Assembly: GCF_001513745.1 (NCBI RefSeq)
Contig: NZ_CP013382.1
Location: 2,294,001-2,358,000 of the forward strand
Length of the DNA stretch: 64,000 bases
Direction of reading: 5' to 3'
From: Burkholderia humptydooensis
Lineage (GTDB): Bacteria; Pseudomonadota; Gammaproteobacteria; Burkholderiales; Burkholderiaceae
The position numbers were made by a program, and so were the translations under genes. The notes beneath the pieces were generated by a model. The model made no database searches. It saw only the letters and a program-made list of their open reading frames with translations, and was not told where the DNA came from. Below, in pieces: positions 35,895 to 43,995 of this stretch. Position 1 is the first letter of the stretch. Each line of letters opens with the position of its first letter.

Positions 35895-36707
35895 ATGGCC
35901 AAAGGCGTAATTGCATCGTTTCTCGGGATGATTGTGATGGCATGCAGCGCGTGTGGGGGCGACGGCAACAATCCCGGCGTCAACCCGCCCACTCAGTCGG
36001 CGTCAAAATCGGTAGCTTCGACGTGCTATGTCGAGGGTGCGAAAGCCGGATCGGCCTGCATTCTGGACGATCAAGCCCTCGCGCGCTCGGTCGTACAGTT
36101 CGGCGATTCAACGCGTCTCAAGCAGGTGTTTGAGAAAGCACGCTCGGGGCAACCGATCACGATCGCGGCAATTGGTGGATCGATCACACAGGGCGCATGG
36201 GCGACGGCTCCGGAAAATCGCTACGTGAATCGCATGTTCGGGTGGTGGCAAGCCACCTTCCCCCAGAGCAAGATGACGCTCATTAACGCGGGCATCGGAC
36301 AAACGAATTCGTTGTACGGACAGCAGCGCGCCCAACACGATCTGTTTCAGTACAACCCGGATTTCGTGATCGTCGAGTTTGCGAACAACGACGCAATCAC
36401 GCAGCAGATGCAGGACAGCATGCGTTCGCTGATCCGGATGATCCTCGATTCGCCGTCACACCCGGCCGTGATGATGCTGTTCACGATGGCGCGTGACGGC
36501 ACAAATTCCGAGGACAATCAAATCCCGGTCGGCAAGGAATTCAACGTGCCGATGGTTGCTGTCCGTGAAGCGATTCTTCCGCTCGAGAAAAGCGGTCAAC
36601 TCGACCCGGTCGACATCACCGCTGACCCGATTCACCCGAACGATCTGGGTCATAAAATACTCGCCCAGATCGTCGCATATCGGCTCCAGTCATCCTTGCA
36701 CGAATGA
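35895..36707 (+). CDS. SGNH/GDSL-type hydrolase lipoprotein (phage cargo gene)
   Basis: 270 residues. The N-terminus FLGMIVMACSACGGDG is a lipoprotein signal with a lipobox cysteine. AAIGGSITQGAWATAPENRY is SGNH block I with the nucleophile serine in GGSIT, MTLINAGIGQTNSLYG is block II/III, FVIVEFANNDA follows, and DPIHPNDLGHKILAQI is block V with the Asp-His pair. Such enzymes cleave acyl or acetyl esters of polysaccharides and lipids at the cell surface. It sits on the plus strand between tail fibre and lysis genes, a usual place for lysogenic conversion genes, and could alter the host surface. A 422-codon frame runs further upstream, but that part overlaps the XRE gene. Confidence 0.72.
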   Translation: MAKGVIASFLGMIVMACSACGGDGNNPGVNPPTQSASKSVASTCYVEGAKAGSACILDDQALARSVVQFGDSTRLKQVFEKARSGQPITIAAIGGSITQGAWATAPENRYVNRMFGWWQATFPQSKMTLINAGIGQTNSLYGQQRAQHDLFQYNPDFVIVEFANNDAITQQMQDSMRSLIRMILDSPSHPAVMMLFTMARDGTNSEDNQIPVGKEFNVPMVAVREAILPLEKSGQLDPVDITADPIHPNDLGHKILAQIVAYRLQSSLHE

Positions 36708-36890
36708 TCACTCGGTCGACGGCGGCACGAAAGTGCCGTCGCTATACGAGTATCCCGCGCTGACCGATACCCCTTCCTCGACCGGGATCGCCTCGGTATT
36801 TTCGGGCGGCTGCCACGTCTCCGTATCGCCATCCCACAAGACCGTGTTGTCGACAATCCCGTCCTTCACGATCGCGTACATGCTCGTCAT
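36708..36890 (-). CDS. Small tail-fibre-linked phage protein
   Basis: 60 residues. MTSMYAIVKDGIVDNTVLWD, then GDTETWQPPENTEAIPVEEG and SAGYSYSDGTFVPP. The pattern (VKDGxVxNxxxWDGDxxxWxPP...GxxYxDGxFxPP) is typical of short fibre-associated or chaperone-like proteins found behind tail fibre genes, related to the N-terminal parts of tail fibre assembly proteins. The ATG at 36890 overlaps the fibre stop as ATGA and has GAGGA upstream. It convergently meets the SGNH gene, whose stop is at 36707, with no gap. Confidence 0.65.
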   Translation of the reverse strand: MTSMYAIVKDGIVDNTVLWDGDTETWQPPENTEAIPVEEGVSVSAGYSYSDGTFVPPSTE

Positions 36891-38740
36891 GACCATTCCT
36901 CCACGATGAAATAGGCATTGCCCCCGGCACCTCCCGAGAGCGCACCGCCTGTGTTTCCTTGGGAACCACCGCTAGCACCCGTCCCGGACGACTGAGCAGG
37001 GGTTCCGGGCTGACCTTGGATACGACCGCCCGGACCCGGTCGTCCGTCCCCAGACGCTCCACCGTCCCCACCCACCCCTGCGCCCGAGGCAAACACCTGG
37101 CCGACTGACCCAGGGCCTCCAACGGCCGAATCAAGGATGATCCCGCCGGTCGCTGTCGGAGGTGAACTGATCGTGCCGGCGCCAGCAATAAGAGGTGGAA
37201 CACCTGCGGCCGTGGCCGCGCTCCCCACACCACCAGGAAGCGTCACTAGGCTGCCAAACGTACTCGTGCCACCGTTGCCCCCGTTATTCAGCCCAGCAGC
37301 GCCGGCAGTTCCCGGCGCGCCGATCGTCACCGGGACTCCCCCGGTAAATCCTGACGTGAACCACACGTCGATGTACGGACCACCACCACCACCGCCGGCC
37401 GCGGCAACCTGAGTGGAACTTGTCGACGGAACTCCCGCCGAACCGCCGCCGGTACCGCGCCCACGAACTCGAATCTTGTTCGTGCCAGGCGTGTTGGTGT
37501 ACGTGGAACTGGACGTGAATGTCTGAACGTTCAGCAACCTTCCGGCGTTCACATTTGCCTGTACATACGCCGTCGTCGCGAGCTTCGTGCTGTTGTCGCC
37601 AGAGGCGGCCGTGGTCCCCGTGGCATTGGGGCCGAGCGTGACGGCTTCATTCGAAATGATCCACGAGCCACCGGTGACATCCCACTCGTTTCCGCTACGG
37701 TTCGTGAGCTCGACGGTATCGTTATTGTTCAACGTCAACGTCGTATTCGACGACCCCATACCAGCGCCGGGCGCGTAAATAAATGCTCCCCCAACGGCCT
37801 TAATCGTGTATGTAGCGCCTGCCGCTCCCTGCGCGTAGAAGCGGATCGTCGAACCGGGCTGTGCACCGTTTCCTGACGGCAAAGTGATCGTGCATGATGA
37901 TCCACTGATCTGGATCGCAGTACCAAATGCAGTCGCGTCCAGCGTCGTATTGGTGCTCTGGACGAGCTTGATTCCCGAGAAGCTACCGAGCGCCCGCTGT
38001 ACGAACGCCGTCGTTGCCAGCCGCGTCGAGCTGTCGAACTGCGCCGCCGTCGTAAAGTTGGGACCAGACATGACGGCCGCGTACGGAAGTTGAGCGATTC
38101 CGGCCGCAGTCCATTGCGAGCTATTGTTGACGCCCGTCAGCAAGACTGAGTCACCCGGGCCGAGTGTCAAACTTGTGACCGTCGAAGAACCGACAATGAT
38201 CGTGTCCGTTCCCGCACGATTGATCGTCAGCGATGCCGACGAAATGTTCTGGATGAAAAATGCCCCGCCAGCCGGGACAGCAGATTCGGCAGGAAGATTG
38301 AACGTCCCGGCCGAGGATCCGAAATACACGATGAAACTACCTGCGAGAGAAGCAGTCAGGTTTTGCGGGGTCGTATTGAACGAATAAAACGCTTGGAAAT
38401 TGCCGAGTGCCCGCTGAACGAAAGCGGTCGTTGCCTGCTTGGTGCTGTTGTCGAACTGGCCGGCCGTAATACCCGCCGCATTGAGCGCTACCACGAGGTT
38501 TGCCAACAGCGTCGCGGTCGTGCCGTCATCGACGGAGTTCTGGCCGGAATAGTTCGCCGTGAACTGTGCGAGCACGGCCGCCATGATGGAGCTCTGCCGC
38601 CACACCTTGTTGAGTTGCTGCGACTGAGCCGTACCGGACACGAAACCCGACAGACGTGCGGCGAGCGCTGCGTAGGTCGCCTGATCGATGACGTTCGGCG
38701 AACTGCCGCCGCCGAAAACGAGAAAGTCATTGGTTGCCAT
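36887..38740 (-). CDS. Tail fibre protein with glycine-rich tip
   Basis: 617 residues. An N-terminal baseplate-binding part (to about 95) is followed by three copies of a DNSTKxATTAFVQRALG repeat (about 96-113, 235-253, 381-397), each heading a beta-rich module of about 140 residues. From about 428 the protein is a low-complexity tip with long glycine runs and GGxGG repeats up to the end, closing with NAYFIVEEWS. Glycine-rich tips of this sort form the receptor-binding end in T2 gp38-like adhesins. It likely decides host range. The start at 38740 has GGAG upstream; a terminator hairpin lies just before it. Confidence 0.82.
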   Translation of the reverse strand: MATNDFLVFGGGSSPNVIDQATYAALAARLSGFVSGTAQSQQLNKVWRQSSIMAAVLAQFTANYSGQNSVDDGTTATLLANLVVALNAAGITAGQFDNSTKQATTAFVQRALGNFQAFYSFNTTPQNLTASLAGSFIVYFGSSAGTFNLPAESAVPAGGAFFIQNISSASLTINRAGTDTIIVGSSTVTSLTLGPGDSVLLTGVNNSSQWTAAGIAQLPYAAVMSGPNFTTAAQFDSSTRLATTAFVQRALGSFSGIKLVQSTNTTLDATAFGTAIQISGSSCTITLPSGNGAQPGSTIRFYAQGAAGATYTIKAVGGAFIYAPGAGMGSSNTTLTLNNNDTVELTNRSGNEWDVTGGSWIISNEAVTLGPNATGTTAASGDNSTKLATTAYVQANVNAGRLLNVQTFTSSSTYTNTPGTNKIRVRGRGTGGGSAGVPSTSSTQVAAAGGGGGGPYIDVWFTSGFTGGVPVTIGAPGTAGAAGLNNGGNGGTSTFGSLVTLPGGVGSAATAAGVPPLIAGAGTISSPPTATGGIILDSAVGGPGSVGQVFASGAGVGGDGGASGDGRPGPGGRIQGQPGTPAQSSGTGASGGSQGNTGGALSGGAGGNAYFIVEEWS

Positions 38741-38755
38741 CAATGCTCCGAGCAT

Positions 38756-38779
38756 AAAAAAAGCCACCCGAAGGTGGCT
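38756..38779 (-). terminator. Intrinsic terminator between baseplate and tail fibre genes
   Basis: On the minus strand AGCCACC pairs with GGTGGCT around TTCG and continues into seven T. It lies inside the late operon, 16 bases before the fibre start codon. Confidence 0.8.
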
Positions 38780-38804
38780 ATGAGCGGTTGTTTCGTGAAT
38801 TCGG

Positions 38805-39467
38805 TTAGACGGATCTGCCCCACGCTCCGACATCGAAACCGGCGACGAGCGCGCTGTTCATATCGAAACCGAACAACGGTGCGTCGTCGACAGTCGTCAC
38901 GATCGTGTAGTTGACGCGAACGCCTTCAGGCTTGAGCGGGATGTACCCGCCTGACAGAAGCGCGAGGAACGTCGCGGGCGGGATCTTCCCTGCGATGCCG
39001 ATCGTCATCGACATGTCCTGGTGGTCTTCAATGAACACGTGCGTGTCGGCGTCGAAGATGCTGTTCAGGATCGCGGCACTCTGCTCGAGCGTCCCGTCCC
39101 AGTGGTTCGCGCCAATCTTCGCGCGGATGACCAGCCGGTACGTGTCGTCGTCGAGAATCGTGAGGCCCGTATCAGGGTCAAACGGACCTTTCCACGTGCC
39201 TTGATCGAAGCCGAGGCCCGCGATATCGAACGAGAAATAGACGCCCGTCAGCGGCGTGCGAATTTTCCGAGACACGCCGACCCAGAGCCCAACATCGTCC
39301 AGCTGGACGCCGACAGCGTTATCGAGGTCAAACTTTCCCGGCATGCTCTGCAGCACGCCCATCTGATCGACGAGCGGCTGCACGAGCGCACTGATCGTCG
39401 CCATGAATCGCGGCTTGTCGCTGTGCTCCGAGGTGATCAGCGAGGTGTAATCGTTCAGCTCGGCCAT
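38805..39467 (-). CDS. DUF2612 baseplate wedge protein
   Basis: 220 residues. The text runs MAELNDYTSLITSEHSDKPR, FDLDNAVGVQLDDVGLWVGV, FDDDTYRxxIRAKI-like DDDTYRLVIRAKIGANHWDG and the FGFDMNSALVAGFDVGAWG end. This is the DUF2612 pattern found after baseplate J in Bcep781- and related myoviruses; it fills the place of Mu gp48/P2 gpI, which closes the baseplate wedge. Its start overlaps the baseplate J stop by one base (TGATG). The tail fibre follows after a terminator. Confidence 0.8.
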   Translation of the reverse strand: MAELNDYTSLITSEHSDKPRFMATISALVQPLVDQMGVLQSMPGKFDLDNAVGVQLDDVGLWVGVSRKIRTPLTGVYFSFDIAGLGFDQGTWKGPFDPDTGLTILDDDTYRLVIRAKIGANHWDGTLEQSAAILNSIFDADTHVFIEDHQDMSMTIGIAGKIPPATFLALLSGGYIPLKPEGVRVNYTIVTTVDDAPLFGFDMNSALVAGFDVGAWGRSV

Positions 39468-40648
39468 CAGGTCACCACCAGTGTCACATTCGCCGGCGTG
39501 CAAGACGCTGCCTCGTTGAACAGCAGCGCGACGTCCGGCGCGCCGGCGCCGCGCGGCCCGGTCAGCGTCAGACCGGACAGCTTGAACGTGACGCCGCCAC
39601 CGACGCTGTTCGCCGCAGTCAGCGCGTCACCCCATTCGACGCTGCCGGACAGGCCGCCGCCAATCTGCACGCCGTTGATGTAGTCGGAAACAGCCTGCTG
39701 GATCTGCTGCCCCGTCTGGCTGGTGTAGCCGGTGAGCGCCTTGATCGTGACGACGGCGCCAGTCGGCGCGGCCACCGGTCGGAAGAACTGGATCGTGATC
39801 GGGCGGCCATAAATGTCGGTGACGATAACCGCCGTTGTCCCGTACGTGCCCGCGCCGGGCGCCTTCTTCGCCGCGATCGCATTCGCAATCGCCGTCGCAT
39901 CGCCGCCTTCGACCACAAGCGAAATCGAGTGCGACGGGATGCCGTTCGCGTCCGTCGCGCTGGTGTCGTTCTCGTATGCAACGTAGCGGGTAACGCCCGG
40001 AACGTTCGCGACAGCGCCGATGATGCCGTCGAGCACTGTGAGCGACGGCAGCGAGGTCGACACCATTTGGCGCTGCCGCAGCGCAGCATCGGATTCGACT
40101 GGCGCACCTTCCGCCGCATCCGCCGGATTCGTCACCGTCTGCCAGCCCAGCGTCGGCGTCGCGATCTGGTTGATCGTGCCGGCACGCGCGGACACGTCGC
40201 CGATGGCCGCGCACGTCGCCGTGACGGTAATCGTGCCGCTCGGCGGAATCGTCACCGTCGCCGGTAGCATCCACTGCACGCCGTTGGCGTCCTTCGCCGC
40301 GCCGTTTGTAATCGTCTTGCCGGCCTGACCGACCAACACCAGATCGGCGCTCGAATACGATGCGATCTTCCGCGCGATACCGTTGATCTTCACGTTGCTC
40401 GACAGAGCATCGCCTTGCGCGGTAGCTGGGCTGAATGAGCGATAGATCGCAATCGCGACCGAATTGACATCGCTGATTGCCTTCGCGAACACGCCGAGCA
40501 GCTGGCCGTCCTGGCTGTCCGGCTCGAGGTACGTGTCGGCGCCGTAGATCGACCGGTACTGGTCCTGCAGGAACGCAAGCACGTCGGCATACGTCGGAGC
40601 GGTGATGCCGTTCGCGTCGATGGTGGGTGCGATGGTCGTGAGAGTCAC
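39467..40648 (-). CDS. Baseplate J/gp47 family protein
   Basis: 393 residues. The segments LAFLQDQYRSIYGADTYLEP-like (DVLAFLQDQYRSIYGADTYL), DSQDGQLLGVFAKAISDVNS and, further on, VTRYVAYENDTSATDANGIP and GIPSHSISLVVEGGDATAIA are classic gpJ/gp47 text. The protein forms the wedge of the baseplate with gp46/gp25 and links it to the fibres; sheath contraction starts there. The gene overlaps gp46 by four bases and DUF2612 by one. Confidence 0.9.
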   Translation of the reverse strand: MTLTTIAPTIDANGITAPTYADVLAFLQDQYRSIYGADTYLEPDSQDGQLLGVFAKAISDVNSVAIAIYRSFSPATAQGDALSSNVKINGIARKIASYSSADLVLVGQAGKTITNGAAKDANGVQWMLPATVTIPPSGTITVTATCAAIGDVSARAGTINQIATPTLGWQTVTNPADAAEGAPVESDAALRQRQMVSTSLPSLTVLDGIIGAVANVPGVTRYVAYENDTSATDANGIPSHSISLVVEGGDATAIANAIAAKKAPGAGTYGTTAVIVTDIYGRPITIQFFRPVAAPTGAVVTIKALTGYTSQTGQQIQQAVSDYINGVQIGGGLSGSVEWGDALTAANSVGGGVTFKLSGLTLTGPRGAGAPDVALLFNEAASCTPANVTLVVT

Positions 40649-40998
40649 AATGTCGCCTGTACCGTGGTGGTGCCGTAGATGGTGTTGATCGTCGCGGTGA
40701 CGGTCAGCAGGCGCGTCTCGGGATCCGCCGTGCTTGAGTAGCTCGTCAGCTCAGTCACGCCCTGCGTGCCGAGAATGCACGTCCGGATCGCCGCGTCGTA
40801 CTTTCCGCTCGTGTACTTCCCGAGCACGTCCGTTGCCCACGGCATGCCGGCCGTCGTGTCGAGGAACCATTCGCCCCGCAACAGGCGCAAGCGCGTCAGC
40901 ACGGCTTGCGCGACCGTCTCGGGCGTGTTCACGAGGAAGTCGGCTGCGCCCCCGCCGAAGACGTAATCGCCGTCAGCGTCGAGTTTTCGGTATCGCAT
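40645..40998 (-). CDS. Baseplate wedge protein gp46/gp25-like
   Basis: 117 residues. MRYRKLDADGDYVFGGGAAD, AVLTRLRLLRGEWFLDTTAG and MPWATDVLGKY match the small Mu gp46 / T4 gp25-like baseplate proteins, which bind the first sheath ring to the wedge. The C-terminal half has the expected beta strands (LLTVTATINTIYGTTTVQAT). The stop overlaps the start of baseplate J as ATGA, so the two are made together. The spike gene ends nine bases upstream. Confidence 0.82.
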   Translation of the reverse strand: MRYRKLDADGDYVFGGGAADFLVNTPETVAQAVLTRLRLLRGEWFLDTTAGMPWATDVLGKYTSGKYDAAIRTCILGTQGVTELTSYSSTADPETRLLTVTATINTIYGTTTVQATL

Positions 40999-41006
40999 GG
41001 GAGTCT

Positions 41007-41759
41007 TCAGTTAGGCGGGCTCGTATTGCTGCCCGCGCCGTTCTCGCGGTGGGTATGCGTGTCATCGACGCGCTTTCCGTTCGCCGTGATCTGGCCGATC
41101 ACGTTGAGGATGCCGTTGAACACCGCGGCGGCCCCGCTCGCGGCACTCCCCACCATCCCGCCGACGAACGTCAACAGGCCAGTGATCGTCACGGCCGCCG
41201 AGAATGTCGACAGCGGCGCGACCACGTCGAAACCGCCCGGCGCCACGATCTTCACCTTCTGCAGCGTCGGGTTCAGGTCGATGTACGTCGCGCCGTCGTC
41301 GCTGCGCAGCTGCGTCGAGGTGCCGCTGACGCCGGCAAGCGCGCGCGGCCGCGATCGAAAGCCGAGCAGCGCGAACCCGTCCGACAGATCGTGCATGCGC
41401 AGCTCAGCCTGCTCCTGCACGCCGCCCGACTGCCACCAAGCGTCGATGCAACGCGATGCGAACACGACCAGACACTCATCTCCCTGCTTCACCGGAAACG
41501 TCAACGTACAATTTCCGCCGGCGGGGAACTGGACCGGGCAGTCGACCAGCAGCGGTAGCGCGACGCTTTGAATCGTGCCGTCGATGCCACGCACCTGTGC
41601 CTTGATAGCCGGCTGAACGCTGCACGTGGGCGGTCGATCGGGCGCGCTTTCGAACGACTGAATGATGCCGGGCAACGCCGTCCAGATACCCGCGCGGACG
41701 CCGTCAAACGCTTCACGCAGGGCGACCTCTGGGTCGCCTACCCTTTCACGTCGATCCAT
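41007..41759 (-). CDS. Membrane-puncturing spike protein (Gp138/gp45 type)
   Basis: 250 residues. The N-terminal OB-fold part runs through IWTALPGIIQSFESAPDRPP and VDCPVQFPAGGNCTLTFPVK, with EECLVVF-type text GDECLVVFASRCIDAWWQSG; the middle ends FALLGFRSRPRAL; then a triple-stranded beta helix region reading TYIDLNPTLQKVKIVAPGG; the C-terminus THTHRENGAGSNTSPPN holds the HxH-type iron-binding tip. Gp138/gp45 trimers form the sharp spike at the baseplate centre. The start lies only ten bases from the divergent secreted protein gene. Confidence 0.82.
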   Translation of the reverse strand: MDRRERVGDPEVALREAFDGVRAGIWTALPGIIQSFESAPDRPPTCSVQPAIKAQVRGIDGTIQSVALPLLVDCPVQFPAGGNCTLTFPVKQGDECLVVFASRCIDAWWQSGGVQEQAELRMHDLSDGFALLGFRSRPRALAGVSGTSTQLRSDDGATYIDLNPTLQKVKIVAPGGFDVVAPLSTFSAAVTITGLLTFVGGMVGSAASGAAAVFNGILNVIGQITANGKRVDDTHTHRENGAGSNTSPPN

Positions 41760-41769
41760 GGGATGAAAA

Positions 41770-42141
41770 ATGAAGAAACTGCTGTTGACCGCCGCGCTGC
41801 TCGCGCCGCTCGCCGCCGTCGCTGCCGACGCCTACGTCTACCCGTTCGCCGGCATGAAAGTCGGCGCGACTGTCGAAAACGAATTCCCGACCATCCTGTA
41901 CACGGCGAAGAAGTGCGACCTTCCGCTTGCAAACGCGAAGAACATGCGGCGCTACGAGTCCTACCGCGGCGTCTGGGACATCGGCTGCTGGGGCGAGACG
42001 ATCGACGGCGACGCCGTGATCATCGTTCCGAAGATGCCACCGAAGTCGATGCCGCTCAACGTGCTCGCGCGCGCAGACGTGAAGCGCAACGGCGACGGCA
42101 CGACGATGACCATCAAGGCGCTGCCGACGTACGGCCGCTAG
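41770..42141 (+). CDS. Small secreted protein on the opposite strand inside the tail operon (moron)
   Basis: 123 residues. A clear Sec signal peptide MKKLLLTAALLAPLAAVAAD is followed by a compact domain with four aromatic-rich strands (YVYPFAGMKVGATVENEFPT), two cysteines (KKCDLP and IGCWGE) that could pair, and a basic C-terminus. No family is recognised. It is the only plus-strand gene within the late operon; its stop shares the CTAG 42138-42141 with the stop of the hub gene. A secreted product encoded by an autonomous gene in a tail operon is typical of cargo expressed by the lysogen. It may affect the envelope or block infection. Confidence 0.6.
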   Translation: MKKLLLTAALLAPLAAVAADAYVYPFAGMKVGATVENEFPTILYTAKKCDLPLANAKNMRRYESYRGVWDIGCWGETIDGDAVIIVPKMPPKSMPLNVLARADVKRNGDGTTMTIKALPTYGR

Positions 42142-43106
42142 CCGAACCTCTTGATCACGTCCGCGGACGGCACCGCCGCCTTATCCTTGAACGAGTCGGG
42201 CAGGACCGTGACGTCCGCCGCGAGGCAGATCACGCTCGTGTACCACTCTTCGCCGCGCGTATCGCCGCTTACCTCCGCGAGCATCACGTAGTAGAAGCCG
42301 TCGTCCTGCAGCTTCGCCTGCATCTCGATTCGCTCGTTCTCGGCCTGCTGGCCGACGTTGAGGCTGTACTCGTATTGCTGGATGCTCGCGTTGTCGAGCC
42401 AGATCAGGCGGCCAATCTTCACGCTCGGATTCAGCAGCATCTTCACCTCGATGCCGTTCGCCGTCTGCTGCGGCAGTCCGACCATGCCGGTCTCCGACGT
42501 GATCTTCGGTATTTCGCCGGGCATGTAGGCTGTCTCCGGCACCAGTACCACCTTCCCGTCCTGAATGCTCCAGACCGTCTGGGTCGTTTTCGCGATCCCG
42601 CGGAGGAAGTCGCGCGCCATCCCGAACATAACCTTACCGCGAGGCAGCGGGTTCGCCGACACCGGCGGCATATATCCGAGCGACACGCCGTACGGATTCA
42701 TGGCCGCCGTTGCGACCGAAACGTGATCGCTCGCGACCGAGCCGGCCGCCAGTGTCGTGTTCACCACGGCGAAGTTGTACGCCGAGTCGCCGTCCGCCGC
42801 CGTGATGTCGAGGAACGTGTCGGTCTGAGTCTCGCGCCCACGCCGCACCTGCTTTATCTGGCCGTCGAAGATAATCCCGTAGTTTCCTTCGTAGCCCGCC
42901 TGCAGCACCACGCGGGTGAACTCCTTCTGCGCCCGGCGTGCCGTCGTCGCGGAGACGTTGTAGACCCGGATACGCGCCGAGTTCGGCGTTTGCAGGTCGC
43001 CCCGCTGCACGCGGAACACGATCCGCAGCTCGGACAGGTCGAGAGCCTCGCCGCTGTCGAAGCCGATGATCAACGATACCTTGCGGCCGAACTGCAGAAC
43101 GCTCAT
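42138..43106 (-). CDS. Baseplate hub-like protein (Mu gp44/T4 gp27 position)
   Basis: 322 residues. FGRKVSLIIGFDSGEALDLS, then LRIVFRVQRGDLQTPNSARI and RVYNVSATTARRAQKEFTRV are the usual first domain of tail hub proteins; middle parts include FDGQIKQVRRGRETQTDTFL. It lies between baseplate plug and spike genes, the place of the central hub on which the spike sits. I could not match the second half to a named domain. Its start overlaps the stop of the plug gene as ATGA; its stop meets the plus-strand secreted gene tail to tail. Confidence 0.72.
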   Translation of the reverse strand: MSVLQFGRKVSLIIGFDSGEALDLSELRIVFRVQRGDLQTPNSARIRVYNVSATTARRAQKEFTRVVLQAGYEGNYGIIFDGQIKQVRRGRETQTDTFLDITAADGDSAYNFAVVNTTLAAGSVASDHVSVATAAMNPYGVSLGYMPPVSANPLPRGKVMFGMARDFLRGIAKTTQTVWSIQDGKVVLVPETAYMPGEIPKITSETGMVGLPQQTANGIEVKMLLNPSVKIGRLIWLDNASIQQYEYSLNVGQQAENERIEMQAKLQDDGFYYVMLAEVSGDTRGEEWYTSVICLAADVTVLPDSFKDKAAVPSADVIKRFG

Positions 43107-43420
43107 TGGTCCGTCACCCAGAAAACGTGCGACCCGATGCCGAGATCCTCATACGTCGGTACGTCGTCCGGATTCTCAGCTCCCTGCACCCACAGGCGCC
43201 CCTGAAAGCCCAGATGCTTGTACTGGCCGAGCAGATCGATACCGGTCACCAGCGGGATGCCGGACACCAGCGGATTGTCCGACGCGTCCGCGATGTCGAG
43301 CACCCACCCCGCGCCGCCGGCCTTCCGGTACTGCACCGTCAGGCGGTAGTCGGTCCCGCTCAGCGTTACCGTGAACCGCTCGGGACGCGGCGAAAACGGA
43401 ATTTCGAAGTAGCTCGGCAT
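43103..43420 (-). CDS. Baseplate plug-like protein
   Basis: 105 residues. MPSYFEIPFSPRPERFTVTL, DYRLTVQYRKAGGAGWVLDI and DASDNPLVSGIPLVTGIDLL form a small beta-barrel like protein of the DUF6983 baseplate plug type, which closes the tail tube at the hub. The ending PTYEDLGIGSHVFWVTD is also typical. It begins at 43420, where the TGATG overlap with the upstream gene fixes the start, and ends overlapping the hub start. Confidence 0.72.
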   Translation of the reverse strand: MPSYFEIPFSPRPERFTVTLSGTDYRLTVQYRKAGGAGWVLDIADASDNPLVSGIPLVTGIDLLGQYKHLGFQGRLWVQGAENPDDVPTYEDLGIGSHVFWVTDQ

Positions 43421-43995
43421 CACATACTCCCCGGTGGCACTGCGCCGCCGGGCGCGGGCGTCGCAGGCATCGCTGCCTTGGTACCGCCGTTGGCCGTCTC
43501 GGCTGTCGACGCCGGATCGGCCTGGTTCTCTTTCGGCGGCAGCTTCGTGACCTGCGTCGAGACGATCCGGATCTGCTTGAGCGTCGCGGTCAAGATCAGC
43601 GCGCTCGACGTCTTCGGGTCCGTTGTGAGCCGTAGCCCCTGCAGAAGCATGTTCTGGTAGAAGCGACGGCTCGTCGTCACGTCGAACGGTGTGCGGGCCT
43701 GCTGCAGCGCGAGCAGCTGCGAGTAGATCGCGTTCACGTACTGCGCCGACGGCAAGCCGCCACCATCGAAAGTCGCTTCCGCGGTGCCGAGCAGCGCCTC
43801 GTAATCGGCATTGCTCCAACCGCACCGCATCACGACATCCGGCTGACGTTTGAAGGCGTGATCGGTGATCTGCGCCCCCTGCTCGACCGGATGCTCCGTG
43901 ATGGTCAACTCGTCGTTGTAGACCTCTTCGATCGCGACCTGCACCGCAATGCTGCCGATCTTCTTCGGCGAGATCATGATCATGTCGAGGATCAT
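43420..43995 (-). CDS. Baseplate/distal tail-like phage protein
   Basis: 191 residues. MILDMIMISPKKIGSIAVQV, DELTITEHPVEQGAQITDHA and FKRQPDVVMRCGWSNADYEA give the pattern of tail proteins that come right after the tape measure in this kind of myovirus; DUF6046-like text is my best guess. The C-terminal 45 residues are a low-complexity Pro/Ala/Gly tail. The gene overlaps the tape measure stop as ATGA and the plug start as TGATG. It may form the ring under the tube. Confidence 0.62.
   Translation of the reverse strand: MILDMIMISPKKIGSIAVQVAIEEVYNDELTITEHPVEQGAQITDHAFKRQPDVVMRCGWSNADYEALLGTAEATFDGGGLPSAQYVNAIYSQLLALQQARTPFDVTTSRRFYQNMLLQGLRLTTDPKTSSALILTATLKQIRIVSTQVTKLPPKENQADPASTAETANGGTKAAMPATPAPGGAVPPGSM

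Noticed and set aside
35439..36707. 422-codon frame covering the XRE-like gene and the SGNH gene
   Set aside because: The first half is the shadow of the XRE-like gene; the lipoprotein signal of the SGNH protein at 35895 gives a natural start.
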